Of a stretch of 62,095 bases of DNA, positions 17,366 through 25,324 are shown in pieces. The position numbers and the translations under genes are program-made. The notes beneath the pieces are model-generated. The model was not told where the DNA came from. It searched no databases and was given only the letters and a program-made list of their open reading frames with translations. Position 1 is the stretch's first letter. Every line of letters starts with the position of its first letter. The DNA is taken from contig MWCD01000018.1 in the NCBI GenBank assembly GCA_002069885.1, positions 1-62,095 of the forward strand, written 5' to 3'. Source of the DNA: a bacterium ADurb.Bin236 (GTDB lineage Bacteria > UBP15 > UBA6099).

Positions 17366-17370
17366 CCCAG

Positions 17371-18219
17371 TTGGAAGCCCAGACGTTCATAACGCTGGCC
17401 GTAGTCGGCCTGTTCGCGGGGACCGCCGCTTCCCTGCTGGGAGTTGGCGGCGGGATCGTGTTCGTGCCCGCGGTGTTCTATTTTTATTCGCTCTCGGCTG
17501 TCGAGGTGGACATCGCGATGAAGAGCGCGGTCGCCACCAGCCTGACGATGATATTTTTCACGGCTATAGCGGGCGGGCTGGGGCATTTGCGAAACGGCAA
17601 CTACATACCCGGGGCGCTCAGGTGGCTGATTCCGGGGAGCGTTGTCGGGGCGGCTATCGGCTCGCGTCTCGCGCTAGTCTCTCACGGCGAGTCCCTCAAA
17701 TTCGCCTACGCGCTGCTGCTGTTCGCGGTGTCGGCGCAGATGGCGTTCGGCAGGGACAGGAGCGAGGATTGCGCCGCCGAAGGAGCCGCCGCGCCGAAAA
17801 CAGGAATCCCGGCAGTCTCGCTTCTTCTGGTCGGGCTGTTCTCCGGAGTCCTTTCCGGGTTCGTCGGAGGCGGGGGCGGAGTCATCATTGTTCCGGCCCT
17901 ATTTTTGCTGACCCGATATCCTATAAAGAAGTGCGTCGGGGAATCGACGCTGCTGATAATATTCACGTCGCTGGCGGGCGCGTCCACGTTCGTGTTCGCA
18001 GAGCCGCCGACCACGCAGATACCTTTGAACGCCGGGTACGTGAACATAGCGATATGCGCTGCGATGGTTCCGGCGGCCATACTCGGCGCGCGTCTCGGAG
18101 TGACGGTTTCCTCCCGCGCGAAACCGATGATGCTAAGGCGCGCGTTCTCCGTCCTCTGCGCTTTTCTCGGACTCGAAATGATAGGCGCTTTTACCCTGCT
18201 CCAAAACTGTTTCAAATGA
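17371..18219 (+). CDS. TauE/SafE family anion exporter
   Basis: A 282-residue membrane protein with eight predicted helices in two homologous halves. Each half has the family glycine motif: GVGGGIVFVPAVFY near 26-39 and GFVGGGGGVIIVPALFL near 165-181. The start is taken as TTG at 17371; the frame is open far upstream inside the AOR gene, but homology begins here. TauE/SafE proteins export sulfite, sulfoacetate or other organic anions. The six-base gap to the AOR stop argues for one operon and for export of a product of that enzyme. Confidence 0.9.
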   Translation: MEAQTFITLAVVGLFAGTAASLLGVGGGIVFVPAVFYFYSLSAVEVDIAMKSAVATSLTMIFFTAIAGGLGHLRNGNYIPGALRWLIPGSVVGAAIGSRLALVSHGESLKFAYALLLFAVSAQMAFGRDRSEDCAAEGAAAPKTGIPAVSLLLVGLFSGVLSGFVGGGGGVIIVPALFLLTRYPIKKCVGESTLLIIFTSLAGASTFVFAEPPTTQIPLNAGYVNIAICAAMVPAAILGARLGVTVSSRAKPMMLRRAFSVLCAFLGLEMIGAFTLLQNCFK

Positions 18220-18416
18220 CATAGCGGGTTTTCGCCGCGCGACTATATTCTCTCAAAAAAAACTAATCTGCCCAAGCCATGACGGAAGGTTTACATAGAT
18301 TATATTGACCGCGCCGGGTTGACGATGAGCGCTTGCGAGTTGTAATATGGAGAAGTCAACCGAAAGCAACACAAGACGCCGCATAGCGCGGCAGCATGAA
18401 GACGGGATCTTAAACA

Positions 18417-19724
18417 ATGAATAAGACCCTGAAAACGCTCTGTTTTATTTTGTTGGCGACGATTTACTTTGCCGCCTCGACGATAGCGGAGCCGACGATA
18501 GCGGAGCCGAAGGTTGTCAAAAGCGGAATGCAGACCGGAGACGGCCCTTCCAAAGGCTCAATAAAGCTCGATTTACAGGTCGACGAGGACAGCAGCGTTT
18601 TCACTAAGACGGTAATGGTAGAGCTTGAAAATCTGAACGCGGAAGAGGTGAAGCCGTTCGTGAAGAAAGGGCTTTCAAAGTACGGCTCGGTTTCGGTCAA
18701 CGCGTCGGCAAATCTGCTCGTCATAACGGACAGGGAACCCAAGCTGACCGACATTGTGAATTTCGTGTATGAAATGGACAAGCTGGGGATAGATAACTTC
18801 GTGCAACTTAAAACGGAAGTAATAAAGCTGGACAACGCGCAGGCGTCCAGCCTTGTAGGAATCGTTTCGCCCCGGCTGACTCAAGACGGCTCTATTCATG
18901 CGGACAACAATCTGAACGTGCTGGTGGTGACGGACGTTGCGGGGAAAATCAAATACGTGAAGGACATAATAAGGCAATTGGATCAGCCGCCGCAACAGGT
19001 GATTATTGAAGCGAGAATAGTTCAACTTTTCGACGCGGACTTCAGCGATGTCGGAATCGATCTTTCAGCTTTGCTTAGCGGAGGGAGAATGACGTTTAAT
19101 TATGCCACACAGAATTCTGATCAGATGTCAGGAGGTTCCAACTACGAAAATTCATCAAAATCCAAAACAAAAGCCTACCAGAGCCAATTCAACGTAGAGG
19201 AAGTCATCGGGGTTCTCACCGGGACCAACAGGGCGAAGCTGGCGGCCAGTCCGAGGTTTGTCACGCTGAACAACAAGACGGGACAGATCGGAGTAGACAT
19301 CTCGATGTACAGCGGCTCCGATCGTACGACCCGAAACACGCAGTTATATTTATACGCAACGCCGCGAATTGGAGCGGGAAATACAATAACAATAGATTTT
19401 TCTGCGGCGTCAGGCGATATGTCATTTCCCTATACAAACGCCGCGAATATTTCAATCCCCGCCGAACTATCAAACAAAAGAATCTCAAGTTCCGTGGTTC
19501 TCAAAGAGGGGGAGACCTTCGTGGTGGGAGGGCTGGAGACGAAGTTCAAGACGTTTCTTGAGAGGCGGACGCCATTGCTCGGCCACATACCCGTGCTCGA
19601 AAAGGCGTTCACGAAGAAAACTGAATACGAAAGAACCAGCAACATTTTATTCTTCTTAACGCCAAGAATCATAAAGAACGCGGATAATCCTCCGACTGAC
19701 AAAGAAAAGTTGTTGATGGAATAG
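18417..19724 (+). CDS. Short secretin-family outer-membrane protein (GspD/PilQ-like)
   Basis: A 435-residue protein with a signal peptide (cleavage near ASTIA|EP). Two N-type periplasmic domains are visible at about 60-190, with VITDREPKLTDIV and VVTDVAGKIKYVKDIIRQLDQPPQQV. The secretin core runs about 195-420 with the family ending VVGGLETKFKT...PLLGHIPVLEKAFTKKT..RTSNILFFLTPRII. At 435 residues it is much shorter than most GspD or PilQ proteins and resembles lone secretin-like proteins. No other type II or type IV assembly gene is adjacent. A 15-base tandem duplication encodes TIAEPTIAEP just after the signal peptide. It ends convergent with the dipeptidase gene. Confidence 0.85.
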   Translation: MNKTLKTLCFILLATIYFAASTIAEPTIAEPKVVKSGMQTGDGPSKGSIKLDLQVDEDSSVFTKTVMVELENLNAEEVKPFVKKGLSKYGSVSVNASANLLVITDREPKLTDIVNFVYEMDKLGIDNFVQLKTEVIKLDNAQASSLVGIVSPRLTQDGSIHADNNLNVLVVTDVAGKIKYVKDIIRQLDQPPQQVIIEARIVQLFDADFSDVGIDLSALLSGGRMTFNYATQNSDQMSGGSNYENSSKSKTKAYQSQFNVEEVIGVLTGTNRAKLAASPRFVTLNNKTGQIGVDISMYSGSDRTTRNTQLYLYATPRIGAGNTITIDFSAASGDMSFPYTNAANISIPAELSNKRISSSVVLKEGETFVVGGLETKFKTFLERRTPLLGHIPVLEKAFTKKTEYERTSNILFFLTPRIIKNADNPPTDKEKLLME

Positions 19725-19781
19725 CAATAGCAAGTTAAGAATAAGGTTGTAGTAAAAGGAAGCGGGATAGTCCACCAGTCT

Positions 19782-19812
19782 AAAACCGCGTCAAATGACA
19801 CAGCGGGTTTTT
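19782..19812. terminator. Candidate bidirectional terminator between convergent genes
   Basis: AAAACCGC (19782-19789) pairs, with one bulge, with GCGGGTTTT (19803-19811) and is followed by further T residues. It lies between the secretin stop and the end of the dipeptidase gene. A related string, TCAAATGACATAGCGGGTTTT, without the left arm, occurs after the TauE gene near 18212-18232. Confidence 0.5.
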
Positions 19813-19838
19813 GCTTCGGCTAACAAACCGGCGCGAGG

Positions 19839-20573
19839 TTAAGCGAGTCTGGGGCGGGAGGAGTCGCTGAAGAGCATATCGAGACTCCACGGGACGGCCG
19901 AGTAAAGGGTGGCGGGATGCCCGCCGAGTTGCGCCCATTCGCAGTCGCCGTAAGAGAAATGCCACCATTCGCAAGGCGTCTTCTTGAATCCGTGACGGGT
20001 GAAGCAATCGGCGAACTTCTCTCTCATTTCATCGGTTTGCTGGCCGCCGTCGGCGGCGTCGCCTTTGGAATCCACGAAGATGGTTTTGAATGAATCGCCG
20101 CCGAAGTCGGCGCGGCGGTTGTTCCGGATATCCCACAGGGAGGCGTCCACAGCCGCGCCGCATGGGTGGCCGCCGTATCTCGGATCCGCGGAGAACGAAT
20201 TGACGAAGGCGGCGAGGTCGTCTTCGGAATCCATGCGGGGGCCGAAAAACTTAAAGTAGTTGCTTACAAGCGAAAAACATATTCTCTGGACATGGGGCGG
20301 GCGGTAGGCGTCGATGAGGAGCAGCCGGTAATCCGGGCCGAAGGCGTCTATGGCGGACTCGGCGGCGGCGCGGGTCATTTCAAGGACTGTCCGCCGCAGG
20401 AACATCCGGCCCGCCATCGGAACCGCCGACAGCGGCTGCGGCTGTTTTTTCCACAGCCTGTCGTCGTCGGGCGCGATGACAAGCTCTTCTCCGTTGTCGC
20501 GTTGTTCGATTCTCGCGCACGCGTCGAGATATTCTCTTCCGAATCGCAGAATCTCTTTTTGTCTGTCATTCAT
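19839..20573 (-). CDS. D-alanyl-D-alanine dipeptidase, VanX/DdpX family
   Basis: A 244-residue zinc peptidase. Ligands are His136 and Asp143 in GGHPCGAAVD and His205 in EWWHFSYG; Glu202 is the general base and Arg91 of DAYRPP stabilises the transition state. The usual Ser of the SxHxxGxAxD motif is Gly here. VanX-type enzymes cleave D-Ala-D-Ala and serve either vancomycin resistance or peptidoglycan recycling. With no VanA/VanH, sensor kinase or ligase near it, a recycling or nutrient role is more likely. No signal peptide is seen, so it is presumably cytoplasmic. It overlaps the end of the upstream membrane-protein gene by eight bases, indicating an operon. Confidence 0.9.
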   Translation of the reverse strand: MNDRQKEILRFGREYLDACARIEQRDNGEELVIAPDDDRLWKKQPQPLSAVPMAGRMFLRRTVLEMTRAAAESAIDAFGPDYRLLLIDAYRPPHVQRICFSLVSNYFKFFGPRMDSEDDLAAFVNSFSADPRYGGHPCGAAVDASLWDIRNNRRADFGGDSFKTIFVDSKGDAADGGQQTDEMREKFADCFTRHGFKKTPCEWWHFSYGDCEWAQLGGHPATLYSAVPWSLDMLFSDSSRPRLA

Positions 20574-22206
20574 CAGGGGCCGCCTCCGGAGCGGAAGGTT
20601 TGCGTTTTCGGGACAAAGCGAAGATGGAAAGGACGAAGGCCGCCGAGGCGATCGAGACGAGGAGCGCGAAAAGCGGACGTGACCAGCCCGCCGAAGCGGG
20701 AAAGAATCTTGGGAAATGCAGCCACCAGTAATCGAAGCCGGCGGCTCTTTCAGGTTGGAGCGGTGGGGCGTAAGCCATCAGGCCGCGCCACGGAAAATCT
20801 TTCAACATCCGTTCCCTCAACTCGTCAGCCGGAAGGCCGCGATCGAGCGCGGCGTGTTTCAGCAGCCACCAGTGGCCGGCGACAGGCGAGAAATCGGGGG
20901 CGAAATGCAGGGCGAGCATTTCGTCCCTCATCCCCGCGCGCTCCGGAATCTCTTTCATCCAGCGCGGTTCGAGCATGCGCGTCTGCAATATGTATTCGTG
21001 GAAATTCACGGTGGAGCCGAGTATCTGGATGAAGAAGGAGAGGGCGGCGAGAGCGGCGAGGGACGTCTTAGCGGCGGGGCGCAGCGCGGAGAAACCTCTG
21101 ACGAGCGGCAGCAGCGGAAGCGCCATAAGGGGGACGACGGGGACGATCAGCCTCGGTCCCCAAGCCCAGTCGCCGTGCCACGCCCACCAGCGGGAGTATA
21201 GGAGGAAGGCGGCGGCTGACGCGGCCCATACGAGGAAGCTTTCCGCGCGGCGCTCCCTGTGAAAGGCTCCCGCCGCCGCCACGGAAGCGAGGAGGATCGG
21301 CGCGTACAGAAAGACGCTCTTGCCGGGGCTGAATAGCAATCCGTACAGGCCGGACAGGGCGGAGACGTTGAAGCCGAACGCGGCGTCTCTGCCCGCGCCG
21401 TATCCGAGGGCGAAAGGGGAGCCGAACCTGATGTCGTTCAGAAACAGGATGACGGCGGCGAATACGGAGGCGGAGGCGCAGAAAGCGGCGGCGCGCATGA
21501 AACCGGCGCGGCGCGGGCCTGCGGAGAACAACAGATAGAGCGCGAATATGGGGACGTAGAGAAGGTTTGCGGATTTAGCGAGGGCGGCGGCTCCGATGAA
21601 AGCGCCTGCGGAGGCGGCGGCCCAAGCGCCGACGCCCTCCCGGCCCCGCGCGCGCGCGGCGAACAGCGCGCAACCCGTTATCATGCAGGCTTGCAGCGGC
21701 TCGCTGAACCCGAACCGCGCGTAGGGCATCATCATCGTCGCTAGGCCGAGCAGGAACGCGCAAACCGCCGACGCTTTGACGCCGTATCCAAGCTCCAGAG
21801 CCAGCAGAAAGAAAAGGACGATCCCCAGCGCTGATATAATCGGCACGCTCATAACGGAGACGAAATAGACGAAGTAGAACCTGTGGACAGGCTCGGCTTC
21901 TCGCGGGGCCAGCGCTTTGCCGACGGCGTAGAACGGAGCTTCCAGCAGGGACTGTCCGACGCCGAACTTCGAGTAAAATTTGCCGTCCGGCCCCGGTTCG
22001 AGAGGAACGACCGGGCTTTTCTCGCTCATGCCTAGCGAACGGTTCTCGACAATCGAAGCGGCGACGAGGAAGTACGCCGCCGGGTCGCCGTTCGGCAACC
22101 AGCCTCTGGCGATGGACGCGTAGAGGGCCGTCCAGAATATGAAGAAGGCGGCGAGAAAAAGTCTCGACGCGCCGCCGCGATTTTGTTTTAGGGTTCCGCC
22201 GCTCAT
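20566..22206 (-). CDS. Polytopic membrane protein, GT-C glycosyltransferase-like
   Basis: A 546-residue protein with about eleven to twelve membrane helices. The first loop has the acidic LPNGDPAAYFLVAASIVENRS segment, where GT-C enzymes carry their catalytic aspartate (Asp41 in NGDPAAY). Relatives are annotated as dolichyl-phosphate-mannose mannosyltransferase-like or hypothetical proteins. The C-terminal periplasmic part is rich in aromatic residues. The donor is presumably a polyprenyl-phosphate sugar, the acceptor unknown. The minus-strand promoter region holds TATAAT at 22246-22241. The UbiA-type gene on the other strand may supply a polyprenyl-linked donor, which is an inference from adjacency. 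Confidence 0.75.
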   Translation of the reverse strand: MSGGTLKQNRGGASRLFLAAFFIFWTALYASIARGWLPNGDPAAYFLVAASIVENRSLGMSEKSPVVPLEPGPDGKFYSKFGVGQSLLEAPFYAVGKALAPREAEPVHRFYFVYFVSVMSVPIISALGIVLFFLLALELGYGVKASAVCAFLLGLATMMMPYARFGFSEPLQACMITGCALFAARARGREGVGAWAAASAGAFIGAAALAKSANLLYVPIFALYLLFSAGPRRAGFMRAAAFCASASVFAAVILFLNDIRFGSPFALGYGAGRDAAFGFNVSALSGLYGLLFSPGKSVFLYAPILLASVAAAGAFHRERRAESFLVWAASAAAFLLYSRWWAWHGDWAWGPRLIVPVVPLMALPLLPLVRGFSALRPAAKTSLAALAALSFFIQILGSTVNFHEYILQTRMLEPRWMKEIPERAGMRDEMLALHFAPDFSPVAGHWWLLKHAALDRGLPADELRERMLKDFPWRGLMAYAPPLQPERAAGFDYWWLHFPRFFPASAGWSRPLFALLVSIASAAFVLSIFALSRKRKPSAPEAAPDE

Positions 22207-22388
22207 TCCGTCCCCGCCGGCGTTTCGCCGGTATCCCGCAATTATAGCACAGCGCGGACGGGCGCGCTCCGCCTCGGATCGCTTCTCCCGCGCGGCGCAA
22301 TGTGATATGCTTTCACGGAAACGGACGGAGGCTGGAAGAGCCTTTTAGCCTGCGTCGCGAATCGGGATATCCGGCGGATTTGCTGCAA

Positions 22389-23246
22389 ATGGCGGTAGTT
22401 GATTACATAAAGACATTCAGGCCGGCGCACTGGGTAAAAAACCTGTTGGTGGGCGCTCCGCTGTTCTTTTCCGGAGGCATGCTCGACGCAGGGTCTGCGG
22501 CGGTCGCGGCGGCGGCTTTCGCCGGGTTCTGTTTCGCCGCCGGGTTCATCTACGTCGTCAACGACCTTGTGGACGTCGGGCAGGACCGCGAAGACGCGGT
22601 CAAAAGGAACCGGCCATACGCGGCGGGCAGGATAAGCCGCGGGGGCATGGCGGCGGCAGCCGCCGGGGCGGCGGCAGCCGCCGGGGCAGTCGCGGCCTGC
22701 ATCGGCGACGGATACGCTCTCATGCTCGCTGCCTACGCCGTCTTGATGCTGTCGTATAATTTCTTTCTCAAAAAGATGCGCGCGGCGGGAGTCGTCGCCA
22801 TCGCCGCCGGAATGATACTGCGCATGCTCGCGGGGGCCGCCGCAATAGACGTCAGGGTCTCCGCTTGGGTTTACCCGGAGGCGTTTCTGCTGGCGGCGTA
22901 CGTCGTGGCGGGCAAGAGGATATACATGGACGCGGCGGCCGCGCGGCCTTCCGCGGCGGAGGAACTATTGTTCCGCGCTCTCGGCGCGGCCACTGTCGCG
23001 GTTTACGCCGCTTACAGTTTTTCACGCGTCGGCGTCGAGAAATACGGCACGAGTTTTCTTTGGGTTACAGCGCCATTCGTCGCGCTCGCCGTTTGGAGAT
23101 ACTATTTGTTGGCCCGCAGAACGGACAGAACCCGCGAGCACCTTCAGGCCATCCTGTCCGACCCGGTCATAGTGTCCGCCGTTTTCGCGTGGCTTGCTGT
23201 GTTTGCGGCTTTGATTTATGGGCCGCAACTGGTAAAACATATCTAA
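22389..23246 (+). CDS. UbiA-family prenyltransferase, decaprenyl-phosphate phosphoribosyltransferase-like
   Basis: A 285-residue membrane protein with about eight helices. The first family motif is NDLVDVGQDREDAVKRNRP (58-76), with the Asp residues that bind magnesium-pyrophosphate. The N-terminal RPAHWVKNLLV is typical of the DPPR synthase subgroup, which attaches phosphoribose to decaprenyl phosphate en route to arabinose donors. The ATG at 22389 is used because homology starts there; the frame is open to 22302. DPPR-like enzymes are also found outside actinobacteria, in gene sets for sugar-lipid donors, and a neighbouring GT-C-like gene fits that. The exact substrates are not proved by sequence. 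Confidence 0.82.
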   Translation: MAVVDYIKTFRPAHWVKNLLVGAPLFFSGGMLDAGSAAVAAAAFAGFCFAAGFIYVVNDLVDVGQDREDAVKRNRPYAAGRISRGGMAAAAAGAAAAAGAVAACIGDGYALMLAAYAVLMLSYNFFLKKMRAAGVVAIAAGMILRMLAGAAAIDVRVSAWVYPEAFLLAAYVVAGKRIYMDAAAARPSAAEELLFRALGAATVAVYAAYSFSRVGVEKYGTSFLWVTAPFVALAVWRYYLLARRTDRTREHLQAILSDPVIVSAVFAWLAVFAALIYGPQLVKHI

Positions 23247-23284
23247 ACCAATAAGGCGCGCGCCCGGTCGCCAAGGAACCGATT

Positions 23285-25198
23285 ATGCCTATCTGCCTCA
23301 ATTGCGGAAATCTGCCGCCCGACGGCGTGAAGTTCTGCAACAAATGCGGCTCGAAGATGCAGAGCGCGGATTCCGCGACTCTGAAATCTGCCGTCCCCAA
23401 GTCGAAGCTTGGATACGACGACATTTATTCGTCCGAAACCGGAATACCGTTTGACGCGGGCGATTTCGGCGGCATGGAAGTCATCGAAGACCCCGATCAG
23501 TTCAAAAAGAGCAGGGCTGCGGGGCCGCCGACCGGGCTTGGGTTTTCCGCCGACGGATTCCACGAGGCGGATCAGACTCCGGCGAAAAAAGACGCTCCGA
23601 AGGCCGGAGCGTCGGCGGGCGAAAAGCAGGACAGGTTTGAGCGCGCTTTCACCGAAGCGGAACTGCTGGAGCTGGGAATCGCGAGCGCCGGGGAAGACAA
23701 GGGCAAGCTGAAACGGCTCGCCGCGAAAACCCGTCCGTACATCCTGTTCGGGGCCGGAGCCGCGCTGACCGCCGTTTCCCTGCTCGTTCCGTGGTTCTAT
23801 CTGTTTGAGGGCGAACCGCTTTCGGCGTGGCGGCTCCCGGCTGTGTTCCTCTTCGCGGACAGGGCTGACGTGCTGCCGAAGGCGACGGCGGGAATCGTCG
23901 CGGTCTGCGCTCTTGCCGCGTGTGTCGTTCTGGCCACGCTGCCGAAAAAAATTGTGTCTCTCATACAAGTCGCGGCGGTCGCGGTCGCGCTTCTCGGAGC
24001 CGGGGCGGCTCTGCTCGGCGTCAGGCATTGGAACGCCGCGTCCGGTCTCGGCGAAGGATTCGCAGTCTATCTCGAAGCCCGCGAGCCTCTGTTGCCGGAG
24101 GGCTTCGCGCCGCTTCTGCTGGCGGAGAGCCGGAAAGATATCGCGCCCGGCGCAGCGCCCGAAACGCTCCCAGCTCGACTCCCCGCAGGCTCAGGCCAAG
24201 CCCCCGGACTAATTTTCTTCGCTTTTATCCTAGGCCCCGGCGCGGCCTTCGCTTTCGCGGGCGGCCTGTTGCTCTTCAGAGGAGCCGCCGCGTTCCCGTC
24301 CGGCAGCAACCTTTTCGATTTTGACATTCCGTCTTGGGCGGCGGTAGCGGCGGCGACTTTCGGCGCGATGCTTCTCGCCTTCGCGCTGTTCATCAGAGTC
24401 ATGCCCGAACTTTGGCAGTACGGTCAGAGCGAGGTCATGAGAGCGGCGGGCAGAACGGACGCCGCAACCGCCCGGCTGGAAACCTGCGTCGAAATGCCCA
24501 TCCCCCGGAGCCTATGCAAAACCGCCCTCGCCAAAGCCAGACGCGGCGAAGGCCGCTCCCGCGACGCTCACATCCTCCTCGCCGAAGTCCTCGCCGAACG
24601 GCCCGACTACCCGGCCCCGCGCAAGGAACTCGCCGATATCCACTTCGCCGGGGCAAACTACTGGAAAGCCGCCGAGGAATACCGCAAATACTATCAACTC
24701 AGGCCCGGCGACATCGACGCCCGCCGCAATTTCTCAAAAACCCTCATTTATATAGGCAGCGAGAGATACGGCAAGGGCAGGTTCGCGGACGCAGTAAGGT
24801 TCTACACCGAAGCCTTCGACGTCTTGGAGTCCAACAAGACCGACACCGCGCTGCTCTATAAGACAGGCGACGCGTACTATCAGATGGGGAAACTGGCCGA
24901 GGCCCTCAAATATCTCGGAGCCGCCGCCGCGCTGCTCCCAGACAAGTTCGACCTGCAAATTCTGGTCGCAAAGGTCTGCGAGGAAAAAGGCGATTTCGAC
25001 CGCGCCATTGATTACTACGAAAAGTCCATAGCCGCCAAGCCGGACAATTCAATAAGTTTCGTTTACATCGCGCGGATACACCGCGACATATACAAAGACG
25101 CCGGGGCCGCAGCCGAATGGTATCGCAAGGGCATCGACGCGAACTCGGTAAGCGACGGAGCCGCGACGGCGCGGCGCGAGCTTGAGAACTTGAAATAA
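23285..25198 (+). CDS. Zinc-ribbon, multi-pass membrane protein with C-terminal TPR array
   Basis: A 637-residue protein. It begins with a zinc ribbon (Cys4, Cys7, Cys18, Cys21; LNCGN...FCNKCGSKM). A low-complexity acidic linker follows to about 140, then five membrane segments between about 148 and 375. A TPR array from about 390 to the end includes repeats such as ALKYLGAAAALLPDKFDLQILVAK and DRAIDYYEKSIAAKPDN (each shown in part). TPRs serve as protein-binding scaffolds. The ribbon is predicted to be cytoplasmic. SD AAGGAA precedes the ATG. The next gene is also a TPR protein, on the same strand 126 bases away, so both may belong to one envelope assembly system. Confidence 0.85.
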   Translation: MPICLNCGNLPPDGVKFCNKCGSKMQSADSATLKSAVPKSKLGYDDIYSSETGIPFDAGDFGGMEVIEDPDQFKKSRAAGPPTGLGFSADGFHEADQTPAKKDAPKAGASAGEKQDRFERAFTEAELLELGIASAGEDKGKLKRLAAKTRPYILFGAGAALTAVSLLVPWFYLFEGEPLSAWRLPAVFLFADRADVLPKATAGIVAVCALAACVVLATLPKKIVSLIQVAAVAVALLGAGAALLGVRHWNAASGLGEGFAVYLEAREPLLPEGFAPLLLAESRKDIAPGAAPETLPARLPAGSGQAPGLIFFAFILGPGAAFAFAGGLLLFRGAAAFPSGSNLFDFDIPSWAAVAAATFGAMLLAFALFIRVMPELWQYGQSEVMRAAGRTDAATARLETCVEMPIPRSLCKTALAKARRGEGRSRDAHILLAEVLAERPDYPAPRKELADIHFAGANYWKAAEEYRKYYQLRPGDIDARRNFSKTLIYIGSERYGKGRFADAVRFYTEAFDVLESNKTDTALLYKTGDAYYQMGKLAEALKYLGAAAALLPDKFDLQILVAKVCEEKGDFDRAIDYYEKSIAAKPDNSISFVYIARIHRDIYKDAGAAAEWYRKGIDANSVSDGAATARRELENLK

Positions 25199-25324
25199 TA
25201 ATCTGACTATTGTAATGTAAGAAGGTTGATTTCTTAATGAAAACGGCGTCCGCCGGATCGCGCGGTCGCGCTCCGGGCTTGACGCCCGGTTCCGAAAAAC
25301 ACACTCGCCGACAGAGGTGCGCAG

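Noticed and set aside
16816-17370. A 185-residue N-terminal extension of the TauE protein
   Set aside because: It overlaps the AOR coding region in another frame and is Arg/Gly-rich noise; the exporter starts near 17371.
19839-20573. Vancomycin-resistance cluster
   Set aside because: The VanX-like gene has no VanA-type ligase, VanH or regulator nearby, so resistance is not supported.
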